A stretch of DNA of 64,000 nt, from contig NC_044282.2 in NCBI RefSeq assembly GCF_004027225.2, forward strand, positions 56,004,397-56,068,396, given 5' to 3'. The DNA comes from Strigops habroptila (lineage: Eukaryota; Chordata; Aves; Psittaciformes; Psittacidae). Below the pieces are notes generated by a model, which made no database searches, had not been told where the DNA came from, and saw only the letters and a program-made list of their open reading frames with translations. The translations under genes were made by a program, and so were the position numbers. Each line of letters begins with the position of its first letter. The first letter of the stretch is position 1. Positions 13,074 through 24,720 of the stretch are shown here, piece after piece.

Positions 13074-14177
13074 GAAGAACCGCTGTAAGCCTATGTTAAA
13101 GATCACAGGTGCTATCTAAAGCACAATCTCCTTTCAAGTTCTACAATGTCACAGATGTCAGTGTCAACTGCTTTGAAAGCCATTTCATGCATTCAAAATA
13201 ATATCTTAATATTTAGGGAACCAAATCACATATCTCGGCCTCATTTTATTTTCTGAATTACTACACGCCGCGGTGTGAAGTCGAGACCGAGGAAAGCCAG
13301 TCTCTTTACAGACAAAACAGTTTACAAACTTTAAGTGCACGAATCAGTTCAGTTCCTCCAAACTCTAGGATTTCACAGTAACTACAAGAAACAAAATCAC
13401 CATTACACAAACCGGGGTCTGTGAACAAATCGGAGTCACCTCACCTCGCCAGGGCGCTCCCTTGGGCACTGAGCTGTTTGGGCACCGACACCGGTGTTTC
13501 TCCCCCTTGCAGGGCGGTCATAAAGCAAGGGCGAGCAGCAGACGCGCAAGCAGCAGGAGGTGCTGCCGGTACCTGCAGGCGTGCCCGGGCTGCCGCGTCC
13601 CCCCGCCCCGCAGGCAGCAGCGGAGCTCACCGGCCGTTCCCGTGGGAACGCTAGAGCGGCTGCCCCGCGGCCGGGACTGCGGCGGGCAGCGCAGGGGAGC
13701 CCGGCCCGGCTCCCTGACAGCGCCCGCGGCCGAGCCGCGGAGCCGGGCGGTCAGCCGCGCTCCGGCAGCGCGGAACGCACCCGAACGCTATGGTAAAGGA
13801 AACCCAAACCCAAAACAACCAAAGACCCCCACCACCCTCAAGCAGGGAGGGAAATACAAACAGAGCGGCTCGGCGCAGTAGAAACCTCGACTCTTCCTCC
13901 CCATGCCCGCCCCTGCCCGGGCGGCTGCCGTGCTCACAGGGCGGCAGGAGCAGGCGCTTCCCCGCACGGCAGCGCCGAGGCCGCCCCGGGCCCGCAGCGA
14001 GGCCCCGCGGGACGGCCAGGCTGACAGCTTCGCACCGCGCCGCCGGAGCTCGTCCCCCCACCGCATCCCCTTCCCTTACAGCAGCCGCCCCGCCGGGGAC
14101 GAGGCTGCCCCGCGGGTCGGGTCGTGGCCGCGCTCCTCCAGGCGCGGAGGAGCCGCAGGCCGCCCCGCCGCTTGTAC

Positions 14178-14300
14178 CTGTTGCGCTGCCCGTGAGCGGC
14201 CGCTCCGCACGGGCTTCCTCCGCCTCCCGCGGCGGCGGCGGTGTCAGCCCCACAACATGGCGGCGGAGGCGGGGGCCGCCCGGGAAGGAAGAGGGGGAGG
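14178..14300 (-). other. ITSN2: ITSN2 proposed non-coding exon 1 (5'UTR)
   Basis: Inside the CpG island the minus strand has a good splice donor (AACAG|GTACAAG) with the last exon base at 14,178. A transcript starting near 14,250-14,300 and ending here would join to the ITSN2 exon at 548. The upper boundary is a guess based on the YY1-type motif at 14,254-14,264, since the sequence alone does not fix the transcription start. Other possible minus-strand donors exist in the island, near 13,440, 13,625, 13,930 and 14,075, so the exon could end elsewhere or be used alternatively. Confidence 0.4.
14254..14264 (+). promoter_or_regulatory. YY1-type motif
   Basis: The sequence AACATGGCGGC is an exact match to the YY1 consensus AAnATGGCGGC, which typically lies just downstream of the start site of TATA-less CpG-island promoters. 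It reads in the plus direction here, opposite to ITSN2. Confidence 0.55.
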
Positions 14301-14649
14301 GAGCCGGAGCCGGCGGGCACGGGGCGAGGGCGCCGCTGGGTGCCCGCTCCGCGCCCGGCAGCTGCGGGTGAGGGCGCGGGATTGGGGGCGTGCCGCGGGG
14401 GGGCCTTGACAGCAGCCCTGAGGGGGGCAGGCAGCCCCGGTGCTCGGTACCCGGGTGCAAGGCCGGAGACTAAAGGAAGGGTCGCCTTGCCCTCGGGTGC
14501 TGCCTCCCCGCAACCCGAGCTGCCCACGTAGGACTACTGGGTTCTGGAGGTGGGAGACATGGACCCCCACCGCTGCCTGGATGGATCTGTGCGGTGCAGA
14601 AGCCGGATCCCTCGAGGCAGCGAGCTGTGCTGCCAGCACCCATCATTAA

Positions 14650-14760
14650 AATCACGGAACGGTTTGAGTTGGAAGAGACCTTAAGCATCATCCAGCTCCA
14701 ACCCCCCTGCCACAGGCAGGGGCATCTTCCACTAGAGCAGGCTGCTGAAAGCCCCATCCA
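14650..14760 (-). mobile_element. CR1 LINE 3'-end fragment
   Basis: A short inverted CR1 tail (AATCACGGAACGGTTTGAGT, then CTTCCACTAGAGCAGGCTG) about 200 bp outside the ITSN2 CpG island. Confidence 0.88.
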
Positions 14761-16300
14761 TTCATCTGTGTTGTTTGCTCCACAGGGTGATGTCTGCAAA
14801 GTAATAAACTACTGTTTAAAGACCTCGACTGACAGAAAATTTACCACCTCTTTGCTAAAATTTTTCTCCCTCTTGATTCAAACCTCTGCCTTCCCATCTG
14901 CTCCACGAATTACTTTTTCTTTAGTTTTCCAGCTCTATATGTTTAGGAAAAAAAGGGGTAATAAACTCAAAAATAATCTCAGAGACTGTTAGTTTCTTGT
15001 GGAAGCTGACAAGCCTCTGGTTTGATCATCCTGCACAGGCAGAGCTCCCAGATACAGCTAGTTCTTCCTCACTGTATGCTCCGGGAGCAGCATGAGAGTG
15101 CCCGTGGGAGTGCCTGGAGGTGCTTCCAGTGGGAAGTGTGTCCCGCTGGGATGCTGGGAAGGAGGAGGCTGGCACCAGGAACTAAATTCAGCTCACATCA
15201 GGCGTTATTCAGTATTCTGAAATATGTATGGTTTCAGGGATTTATCTTTTAAAAAGTTAAAGAATCCTATTGAAAGAAAAGGCATGGAAAATGCCATCAT
15301 TTTTAAACGTCATTTTCGTCCTTCAGCAAGTGGATCTTGCTATGGACAGAAGACCACGGCACCTTTCTGCTATGTTTTTGCCGTGGACATAATTATATAT
15401 CACCTTCATACAGAGCAGATTTTTCCACTGACTCATTCTTCTGGGTTCTTAATGAGCCTTCCCAGTTTGTTACACCTCTTATCAGTCATTGTGAGTCCAG
15501 AACAGTCATGTTACCGTGCCATGTCTTCGTCGTGGTCACATACTATCACATGCTACTCTTCAGTATTTTTGCTTACAGACCTAATGTTTTCGTATGCTGT
15601 TACAGTTGCCACGTTGCACTGGCAGCTCAGACTCATGTATTTATCCCTCGGGATATCCTCAGCCCCTACCTGATTCGATGCTTTCAGTGTTCTCCATCCT
15701 CACTCCCAGCCCAAAAGCATGCTCTTGTGGTTTTGTTCCTGTGCACAGACAGCAAACTCGTCTTTGAGGCAGACATTTGCCATGGAGGTGGATTAAAACA
15801 CATGTTGTTCCAGGGGCACTTGCTGACTTTGTGATTTAAATGACACAGTGGCCCCCAGCCCAGGTGGCCTTCAGCTGCTTTGAAGTTATCTGCAGATTCC
15901 ATGAGCAGTACTTCATTTAATTCCAAATAATTGACTGAGATAATAGAGCAGCCCCAGGTCAAGAACAGACTCCTCCGGAGCCCAGTTAAAGTGTCTCTCA
16001 TCTGACATTTTTCTTTTGAATTACTTTATGATGTCTCTTAAAATGCAGCCTTTAATCCATTTAGTACACATTGTAGTGAGAGTGTAGTTCTAAATGTGAC
16101 TGTTGTGTAGGCAACACCTTCAGCTTACTTTGCAGTGAAGATCGGTGCTTGCATCAAATGTAACAGTCTACAGGTTCATAAAGGCTGTTGTAGAGAGGAT
16201 TAAGATAACTATAAGCCAGATAAACATGTTTCTTCTCATAGGAAGCAAAAGATCAGGTTACTGATTACAGTAGTTAAGTATTGGGAAGGGAAGAGGATAA

Positions 16301-16435
16301 ACCTATCAACAAACATCTCCAAGAACAGGTTAGACAGATACCTGTGAGGAGTTGGGTAAATACAGTGCATCCTGCCTAGAACATTGAACCAGGTGTCTTC
16401 TCAAGGGACCTCACGGCTCTTTTCTTCTATAATTA
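16301..16435 (+). mobile_element. Possible ancient CR1-like fragment
   Basis: The text AACAGGTTAGACAGATACCT, then ATCCTGCCTAG, then TCAAGGGACCTCACGGCTCT resembles an old CR1 3' end with CCTC-AGGTCCC motifs. It is strongly diverged. Confidence 0.4.
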
Positions 16436-19400
16436 ATGTTACTACTAGCTCCCGCTGAGCAAATGGACTTGGGGCGCGTACTGTGTGACGTGTCAAAAGG
16501 CCGTGCGCAAAGCCAGCAGGGAGAGCTGGGAAGCTGTGCCAGGGGCTGGGCGTGTGTTTTGTGCACATGGTAAAAGGGAAGATGAATCATACGAGGGGTG
16601 AGTTTTAACGTATATTTAGTTGATTTTAATTTTATATACAGTTCTGCAACTACTTAAGCCTATGGCTAGGCTAGAATATGACTTTTAGTGATTCCCATTA
16701 CCTGCTTTGACACCTGTATTGCCTCCGTTGCAAACTCCAATAGGAAAAAAAAGGTAGATATCTGGAAGCTGTAACATCTTAGCTTTGAATACCACCTTAG
16801 AACACGATGTGCAATTTTGTACCCTAACAGTGTTCACAACTATTATTTACATATTTTAATATTTTGTGTTCTTACTGTTAAACATTCCACTCTCGCCACA
16901 CTAGATAATTCATAGCTAATTCACCAGATAATTCATATCTATCACCAGGGATCCATATTGGGCCCAATACTGGACTCTCTCTGGAAGTTGGAGAGAATGC
17001 AAAATTCAGCTGACTCCCTAGAGAGAAAAACGTATGTTAAAAAAAACCCCAGCATATCAAAGCTCTATGTATTTTTATTCTAAACAAACTGAACGCTGTT
17101 TTGCCTGCATTACCACAACCAGAGCTAATCAGAGCTATTAGAACAATAAATATCTGTAAGATTAATTAATTAGCAGGAAGAGGAGCAGGCCTCACAGGCT
17201 GCTGTGAAGACACATTCGAGTGCAGTAGCCCCTCAGTTGCTCTTCCTTGGAATTGGAGCACATAGACATCTAAAGTTTAGTGTGAGCTATAAAAAATGCA
17301 TCCTTAAAGTGAAGCTGAGCTCTTAGTCAAACTGAGAAGACTCTTACAGACATGGTTTTTTTAGTGATTCCTGAGGCACATCTACTTTGTCTAATTTTTT
17401 TGTTTTCTTTTGTTTTAATTAGTAACTGCATTACCATTTCTTTACAATGAAGAATTTTCTCCTCTGGTTTGCTAGAATGAAATTTGTTTCCATTCAGAGT
17501 TTGACTACTGCTTAAAGTAGGTTCAAAAGGAAAAACTGCTTCTATGAAGGTGAAGTTTCTAAAGCCACTGTTGCAGATGCTGCTTTTGAGCATCTCAGGG
17601 TTTGGGGAGAATGTTTTTTTCAAGCTACAATATGCAATTTTGGGGCTGATGTCAAGTACCAGGTGAAATAAAAGTCCCATCAGGTGGTAGGTAGTACCCT
17701 TCTAGCAAGGAGTAGACAGTGGCAGAGCAAAAATGGGGGAACGAATATGTTTGTCTCAGAAAGGCATTAAGGTAAGGGAAATTACTTAATAATAACTGAT
17801 GAGTAATAGGAAAGACAGCTGAAAGAAGAAAACTATGCTATGATAGCAGGGAGACTTGTTCTAGATGTAGGGGCAAGGTTGCAGCATAGCAGCTACCCAG
17901 AAGAGAGAAGCAGAAAAGAAGTAGAATTTACTATGAGCAATGTCTCACCCTCTAGTATTACTATGTTATCATTTACTATCCTACATCTCCTTGTCATATC
18001 TGAGCCAAACCCAACATACAATAGCAAAAAGATATAACGAAGGTGGAGAAACTATAAATATTAATTAATAAATATTGTTTTTAACATTAAGGCTGTACTT
18101 TTTAATCATTAACCGTACTGTGTCCTCAATTTCCTGCTATAGGCAATTTTGCTATCTTCAAAGTAATAAGGGAAGATCTTCACTAACAGCAAAAGAGATC
18201 ATTAACAAAGTTGCTTAGCCTGAACTGAGAGGCAGTAGGTAATATGACTTATTCCCTTCTCTCAGCTTGCTCCATAATATTGCTTATTTTCTCTGCTGTG
18301 CTGCAGGAAAACACACCAGAACTGAATTCTCTGTCCTCCCTATCCAAGCCTTCTGACCAGACAGTGCCTAAGCTTGTTGGCAGACATGTTTCTGCGAGTG
18401 TATGTTTAAAACAATATAAAGTTAAGCCGGAACAGAAGTGAACACCAGAAATCAGTTGCTGCCAAGAATAAGTCACGCTTTGTGTACAGTTACTGATCAA
18501 GGATCAAGGAATGTCAAGTAAAGCAATGAGTATTTCTGAATGGTCAAAAAGCAGTAGTTGCAACACAGTGATCTGCACAGGTTCCTCTTGTGGTGTCCTG
18601 TTTAATTCCGCTTGCTAATGGGAGGCATTTCCTCATCTGGAGAGTCCAGCTTTTTGGCCCAGCTAAAAAGAACTACTTAGAAACAGCCACACCTGCCTGA
18701 TGAATGACAGCTCTGACTCCTTTATTAGATTCAACTCTATTATTCATGCTAAATTTTCTTTTCTGCCTCCTTTTTACCTTCATCTAATGAAGGTAAATGA
18801 AGAGACAATGAACCTCCACTTAATACTGCTGCCAGGTTTCATTTTTACATCAGTATTCAACAATTTTGTTTCTTTTGAGCAAATGCTAGATACTGTCTTT
18901 AGCCTAGGTGTTTATTTAAACCTGGAGGCACAAAACACAATGGGATAAACAAAAGGACAAGTTAATATTTATTTTCCACACCTAACACAACAGAGGTGGT
19001 GCATTTCTGGTGTTGATTCTAAGGAATAATTTATCAAAAAAGTATAAAAGGCACAAAGCACATGCTGTATCAGAAGTAGTACTTCTACAGATGCTGTTTT
19101 GGTTTCTGAACCAGAAACCCACACAGTTTCTAAAACAATAAATGGTACATGATACTGTATTCATTTGCAGGATTTTCCATTACTTAATAGCTATAAAATA
19201 TAGTATACAATAAAATATTCATGTCCCAACTTTGTACCCTGCCAAGCACAGGTATTATTTTGTAGGGGATGGAGAGCTGGATGGTATTTGTTTGAAGAGT
19301 GGCAAAGGCTTCTTTGCCTACCACATTGAAATTATTTTGAGATTTATAGAACATCTATGTAACCATAGAGAAAGTAGATTTTCAAACAGGCCAGAATGTG

Positions 19401-20185
19401 TTGGGAAGGAAGGCAGTGCTGACTCATGCAGACTGAATTATGGCAAATAAAATTTTGCCAACTGCTGAGCAGACATGAGACTTTTACTTGCAAAACCTAA
19501 CTGCAGCACAGGCAGTCAGAAACATTCAGGCACACGTGAATTTCACAGGCTTCAAGTGCTGACAATAACACAGTAATGGGGTTAAGCAAGGTTATTTGTA
19601 GCAATTTGCAATCTTCACACTATAATTAGTAAATTATACCTTGGTAAGCCAGAGCTGCAAGTTCATTTCAGATGCATTTTTCTCTCCACACTCATGTTTT
19701 AATGCAAGCCAAGAAGCCAGTCGAATCCCACTAGGCTGGTATCCCTACTGCATTTGTTATAAAAGATGCTTTTTCCCCCCCAAAGCTTTCTGGTTTAGGT
19801 GCTAGAAACCTGTCACTGGGTGCATATTGTTAGGTTATTTGGTAAAAGCTCATGTGCATGCCCACAGAGACAATTGCTTGGTGGGGATAACCAAGTAATA
19901 CTTGGCCCAGCTACCCATCACAGGGGCTATCAGCCCACCAAAAATCCATCTCCACAAGCGCAAAGGGGACAGGGGCACAAAGGCAGGTGACAACCCAAGT
20001 TACAGTTTCCTGAGAAGTGAACACCTTGTGTGGGCCTTTCCCAGGGCTGTCCCAGCAGAGCCATCAGCCCCAGGGTTCTGGCATGAAACTTCTCAAGGTG
20101 AGATTTGGGAGCAGCCCTCCAGGACTATAAGGGTTATGGGCTTGGGGGTGTGCTGCACATTATGGGATGCAGGGGAAGAAGCTCA

Positions 20186-20453
20186 ACATGAGCCTGCAGT
20201 GTGCGCTTGCAGCCCAGAAAGCCGATTATATGCTGGGCTGCATCAAAAAGAGCATGACCAGCAGGTTCAGGGACATGATTCTCCTGCAGCACAGAGGCTG
20301 TGGCTGCCCCATCCCTGGCAGTGTTCCAGGCCACGTTGGACAAGGCTTCAAGCAACCTGGTCTAGTAGGAGGTGTCCCTGCCCACAGCAGGGGGTTGGAC
20401 CTAGATGTCTTTAAGGTCCCTTCCAACCCAAACCATTCTGTGATTCTGTGAAG
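20186..20453 (+). mobile_element. CR1 LINE fragment with internal deletion
   Basis: CR1 motifs GAGCCTGCAGTGTGCGCTTG and GGGCTGCATCAAAAAGAGC run to GGGACATGATTCTCCT. The copy then jumps directly to AGAGGCTGTGGCTGCCCC and the normal 3' end (ATTCTGTGATTCTGTGA). About 250 bp of the usual middle is missing. Confidence 0.9.
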
Positions 20454-22192
20454 CTATGATTTTTGGATTGCAGAGGATTTACTATGGAATTTTTGGGGGA
20501 GGAACCAAATGTGGGAAAAGGGAGGGATTTAGGTGATCTGGGGAGAAATAAGTGTGGGGAATGGAGGGGCATTGGAGGGTCATATGTTCAGGTGCCAGCA
20601 ACTGGTGAGACTGCAATCAAGGGACCAGCACTACTGTTAAGTAGTGTACCTCATGGTATACATATTGCCTGAATTTTGTGGGGTTCTCTTGGAATTACAT
20701 GTTGCTTTTAAAGGTTGAATGATGTAAGAATCAACTTTGAAATAAATCAGATCTTTCAGAACATTTTGTGAGTTGCTGTGAAAAGGAAAGTTTTTCAGAT
20801 TCACAGATTTATGGAAAGATGCAGGCATGGTATGGAGGAAATAAGCCCTGTGATAAGATAGGCAAAACAGTGTAAGACAGTAAATGTATGATTAATAACA
20901 TAATTAATAAAATCAGATATTAATTGACAGGACAAACAGATCCGCTGGTTTTAAGCCGGCTTATGGAAGTCTACCAAAAGCTCTGTGTTGATGAGAAACA
21001 CAGAAACACAGTTTGCCCTGACTATGACTCTTGCTTGCCGCATGCAATGCTGACAGTCTGAAGCGCTACTGCCCTCCTCTGCCTGACGTTCCGCTGGACT
21101 TTTCCATGACAAACAGAAGCAAAGACAAACTGTTCCCCCGGCTGCTGCAAGTAAAAACATTGCGCCGTGGCTTAAAGTTGTGGCGTTCAGGGGGTTGGAT
21201 CTAGCTTTGAAGACTTTTGCCAAAACCAAGTGGAGCTTTTAGATCTTTAGAGCTTTTTAGGGGTTTTCTGCACTTGAGAGTTGTTTTTGAAGAGTGGGAA
21301 GTCTTTTCAAGCAAGTCACTTTGTAACTTACATTGACATTAAAGTTTAACAGAGTTCAGGACAGAGCTGAAATCAATGGAGTGTGAAAAAGAGACCATAC
21401 TATCAGCCATTAATGCTTCACTTACATTTTCATGCAAGGGTTGTCTCGCTTTCATGCTGCTTCTTGCTTTGGTAAGGGAAATCTACAACAATTTGCTGAT
21501 CTACTTCACTGATCTCCTCAGAGCCTTTCTTAGAATTCATTTGCCTGAATAATGTTATAATAGCCCACAGAGTCACTAAAAGACCATCAGTTGTCTAATA
21601 ACTAATGATTCTAATATTTCTGACCAATAATCTTCACCTGTCTATTACCTTTAGCCTTCAAGTCTAAATAATATAAGGCAAAAATATCTTTTTGTCCTAT
21701 GTCAGCACTGTCAGGAAAAGGGCTTTTACTGCCCAATAAAATAAATCCATTGGCACTTGGCACTGGCAGTCCTTCCAAAGAGATACTATTCTGCATTGCT
21801 GCAGTTGAATTTGCTTTTCTTCTGCACTGGGATCATCTTGACTGGATGCCACAGCCTAGATTAATATCTTTGTACTTAGCAAGAATATTAACTGGACTGA
21901 CAGCTGCAAACATGGCAGTTTCAACCTGATAGAAATAGCAAGCATACAATGGTGGCGTCTCATGTTTCTGCCATGCTGAAGTCCATTTTGTCTTACAAAG
22001 AGCCAGCTCGGTCTTGACTAAGTAGCACTCACTAGATTGAGAAGATTTAAATAAGATGAAAGAGAAAAAACCACTTTAATACATACTCACAGCAAAGGAA
22101 AGGAGCTTTGTCACTGTTATACAGACGTCAGGATAACAATAGGTTCCTGGTAAAACTCACAAAATCTTTCTTTAGCATCAGGAAGTCTTCAT

Positions 22193-22363
22193 TAGGCTGC
22201 ATCAAAAGAAGTGTGACCAGCATGTCAAGGAAGGTGATTTCCCCACCCTGCTCTGCTCTCATAAGACTCTCTTCCACCTAGTGGAAGGTGTCCCTGCCGG
22301 TGGCAGGAGGGTTGGAACTAGACGATCTTTAAGGTCCCTTCCAACCCAAACCATTCTATGATC
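22193..22363 (+). mobile_element. CR1 LINE fragment with internal deletion
   Basis: It starts at GCTGCATCAAAAGAAGTGTG, skips most of the element near 22,268, and resumes at CTAGTGGAAGGTGTCCCTGC through to CCATTCTATGATC. Confidence 0.88.
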
Positions 22364-23418
22364 AGTCCTGGATTGGTAAACAAAAAATAAGTAACTTTAT
22401 GGGGATTATTCCAGGTCAATCTATGTCAGAAAACTCTGCATTGTCCAGGTTACAATGGAAAAACTCAATATACTCTTGCATCCCCAGAGTATTCTTGACT
22501 TCATCCTTCAGTCAGAGAAACTACACAGGGAAAACATGTATCAGTTCCACAGAAACAAGGCAGCTTTGAATTGGAACTCGCAATTAGTCAGTTTAAGGCA
22601 CAAATCCATAGGAAAGTTTCATTCCAGTGCTTGCAGAACTACTTTATTTTTTCACCAGGTGCAGAAGATGAATAATGCTTGCAAGATCAATGGGGCTTAC
22701 TGAGTTGTTAAAGGTTTTTAAGGCTCATTATTCATGGTATAGACTTGAGCTTTATTTAATATATACCATTCAGAAGCAGTGCTGAACAGAAATATATTTT
22801 AGTTGATTTTTCTCTTGGGTTTTTATATTGTTCTTACTGTAACAGGTGCTTTGCAAATACATTTTTTTTCTTCAAAAGATTCCTGAGGCAAGTTAATATT
22901 AGCATCTTGGTCTTACAGATGAAGAACAGAATTTCAGCAAGAACATTACAAACATTGTCTATTTTGGATACTTCTCTTGGGACACAAAGGCCTTATTTGA
23001 AGGACTTGCTCTGCCTAGCTGTCATGGTTTCATTTGAAGCTGGATGTGCTTTCTTTCCACGTAGCCTGTCATACATAGCTCAAGTCAGCATTGCAGAAAT
23101 CAAAGGCTGCACAAGCTACAGTGCAACTCCTCACTAAGCAAAGCAATTCAAGTCATTGCAGGCCGCAATCCCACCTTCCTTCTCTTCCCAGCCATATGCT
23201 CCCCTCCCTGTGCACCGGACTGATTGCCTTAGTGAACTAAACCTAGAGAAAGGAAGAAAAATGTGCGATCAATTTTTGAGAACAAGCTACAGAATAAGCT
23301 TTATACTTATAATAATGTATTATTAAAAAGTATGTTTATTTATTATCATTTTGTATTATTAATAATTCTAGATTAACTATTTTATAATTACAGATTAGTA
23401 GTTATATATTAATTCGCA

Positions 23419-23670
23419 GAATGGCTTTAAACTGAATGAGGGGAGATTTAGATTAGGTATCAGGAGGAAGCTCTTCCCTGTGAGGGTGCTGAGGCGCTGG
23501 CGCAGGTTGCCCAGAGAAGCTGTGGCTGCCCCATCCCTGGCAGTGTTCAGGGCCAGGTTGGACAGGGCTTGGAGCAACCTGGTCTAGTGGAAGGTGTCCC
23601 TGCCCATGGCAGGGGGTTGGAACTGGATGAGCTTTAAGGTCCCGACCCAAACCACTCTGAGATTCTATGA
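23419..23670 (+). mobile_element. CR1 LINE 3'-end fragment
   Basis: A 5'-truncated CR1 copy starting at AATGGCTTTAAACTGAATGA and ending GATTCTATGA. It sits in AT-rich sequence just upstream of the GCFC2 CpG island. Confidence 0.92.
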
Positions 23671-23929
23671 TTAAGTATAATAGTTATGAAAACTTTATTC
23701 AGAAATAGTCATTATTAATGATAGTAATTATTGTCAGTATTATTATAAATTACATTTACAATAACAAAACCGGATAAGTTTTTGAGGACCCGGCAGCAAT
23801 CTGCAGGCCAGGGGAAGCACTCACCACAGCAGCCCCTGCCACGACCACGCCCGCGGCCCTTCAGATTTAATTTTTACGCATCAGTGACCAACTAATTACA
23901 AAAAAGCCGCCTTCTACCTTTCACCGAGG

Positions 23930-24720
23930 GGGTCCCGGTCCCCGTCCCCGCCCCCCGACCCCGCACCGCGGTCCCCCCCCCGCCTCACTCCCTCACGACG
24001 CCTGCCCCGCCCACCCCGCGTCCCCCCGGCGGTTAGGCGCGAGACACGCCCCCTCGCTCTCATTGGTCAGCCTTTCCCGCGCCCCGCCCATCGAGGCGTG
24101 TCTGTGTCTGGGTTTGTTCAGTGCGGGGGGTGGAGCTTAGGGGTGGCCGCGCGTGCGCGCTGGGGGCGCGGCGTGCGCGGGGCTGCGCGGCTTTTGGCAG
24201 GGCGCAATGTTCCGGCGCCCGCCGCGTAACTTCCGCGCCCGGCGGCGGGCGGCCTCCTCCAGCAGCAGCAGCAGCAGCAGCAGTGAGGAGGAGCTCGAGT
24301 CCGTCGTCGCCCCGTCACCAGCCCCCGGCCCCAGCTCCTGCTCCGACCCGAAAGCGGAGCCTGAGGAGGGCGAAGGAGACCTCGGCAGTGCCGCCGCGTC
24401 CCCGGAGGGGGCCAGGGCGCCCGCGGCGGAGGGACCGTTTCCCGGCGAGAGGCCGCCGCCCGCGGAGGAGCCGGCGGGCAGCCCCGGGGGCCGGGAGGAG
24501 AGCGGGAAGGCGGCAGCGGTCCGAGGGCCGCGCGGCGCCGGAAGCGGGCCGGCGCGGGGGGGAAAGGTACTGCTGAGTTTCGTCGGTGAGGAGGAGCGAG
24601 AAGGTGAGCGTCCGCAGCGCCCTCCATCCTGAGGGACATCGGAGCCTCCCCGGGCCGGGCCTTGGGTGCACGGGCCGAGCCTCCGCGCCCCGTGTTCGGT
24701 CCGCGGCTCCCGGAGCGCTG
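23930..24720. promoter_or_regulatory. GCFC2: CpG island, GCFC2 promoter and exon 1
   Basis: A GC-rich, CpG-dense block covers the promoter and first exon of GCFC2. It contains an inverted CCAAT box (ATTGG, 24,062-24,066; NF-Y type), GC boxes (CCCCGCCC, 24,082-24,089, and ACGCCCCCT near 24,046), and an NRF1-like GCGCGTGCGCGC at 24,149-24,160. No TATA box is visible. Transcription probably starts roughly between 24,070 and 24,190. Confidence 0.75.
24207..24603 (+). CDS. GCFC2: GCFC2 coding exon 1
   Basis: Residues 1-132 plus one base, from [14 protein letters not shown] to [11 protein letters not shown]; donor GAAG|GTGAGCG. It contains seven AGC codons in a row (24,261-24,281) within a run of ten serines, then EEELE. 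Confidence 0.95.

Larger units (their letters stand above)
549..14177 (-). other. ITSN2: ITSN2 intron 1 (about 13.6 kb)
   Basis: This is the inferred intron between the CpG-island exon 1 and the first coding exon. It is AT-rich and non-coding apart from repeats: CR1 fragments near 2,715-3,540, 10,535-11,005 and 12,682-13,073, a CA/TA-rich simple repeat near 2,155-2,205 and an A-run at 6,093-6,110. Open frames inside it, such as the 145-codon one at 512-949, are not supported by splice sites or recognisable families. A 68-nt segment at 9,173-9,240 with splice-like ends is described under findings. Confidence 0.6.
13450..14480. promoter_or_regulatory. ITSN2: CpG island, ITSN2 promoter region
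   Basis: About 1 kb of very GC-rich, CpG-dense sequence lies between AT-rich flanks. It is the only such island upstream of the minus-strand ITSN2 coding exon, so it is the likely promoter. Long open frames on both strands here are products of the base composition (few AT-rich stop codons) and should not be read as genes. Confidence 0.75.
14300..23900. other. Intergenic region between ITSN2 and GCFC2 promoters
   Basis: Apart from the CR1 fragments listed separately I find no exon, RNA gene or other recognisable element here. The longest open frames (plus strand, 15,224-15,673 and 15,337-15,834) overlap each other in different frames of a low-stop region and match nothing I know. Confidence 0.6.

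Noticed and set aside
13450-14530. Many long open frames (up to 269 codons) on both strands in the ITSN2 island
   Set aside because: They are Pro/Ala/Arg/Gly-rich products of GC-rich DNA with few stop codons, overlap in several frames and show no known domain.
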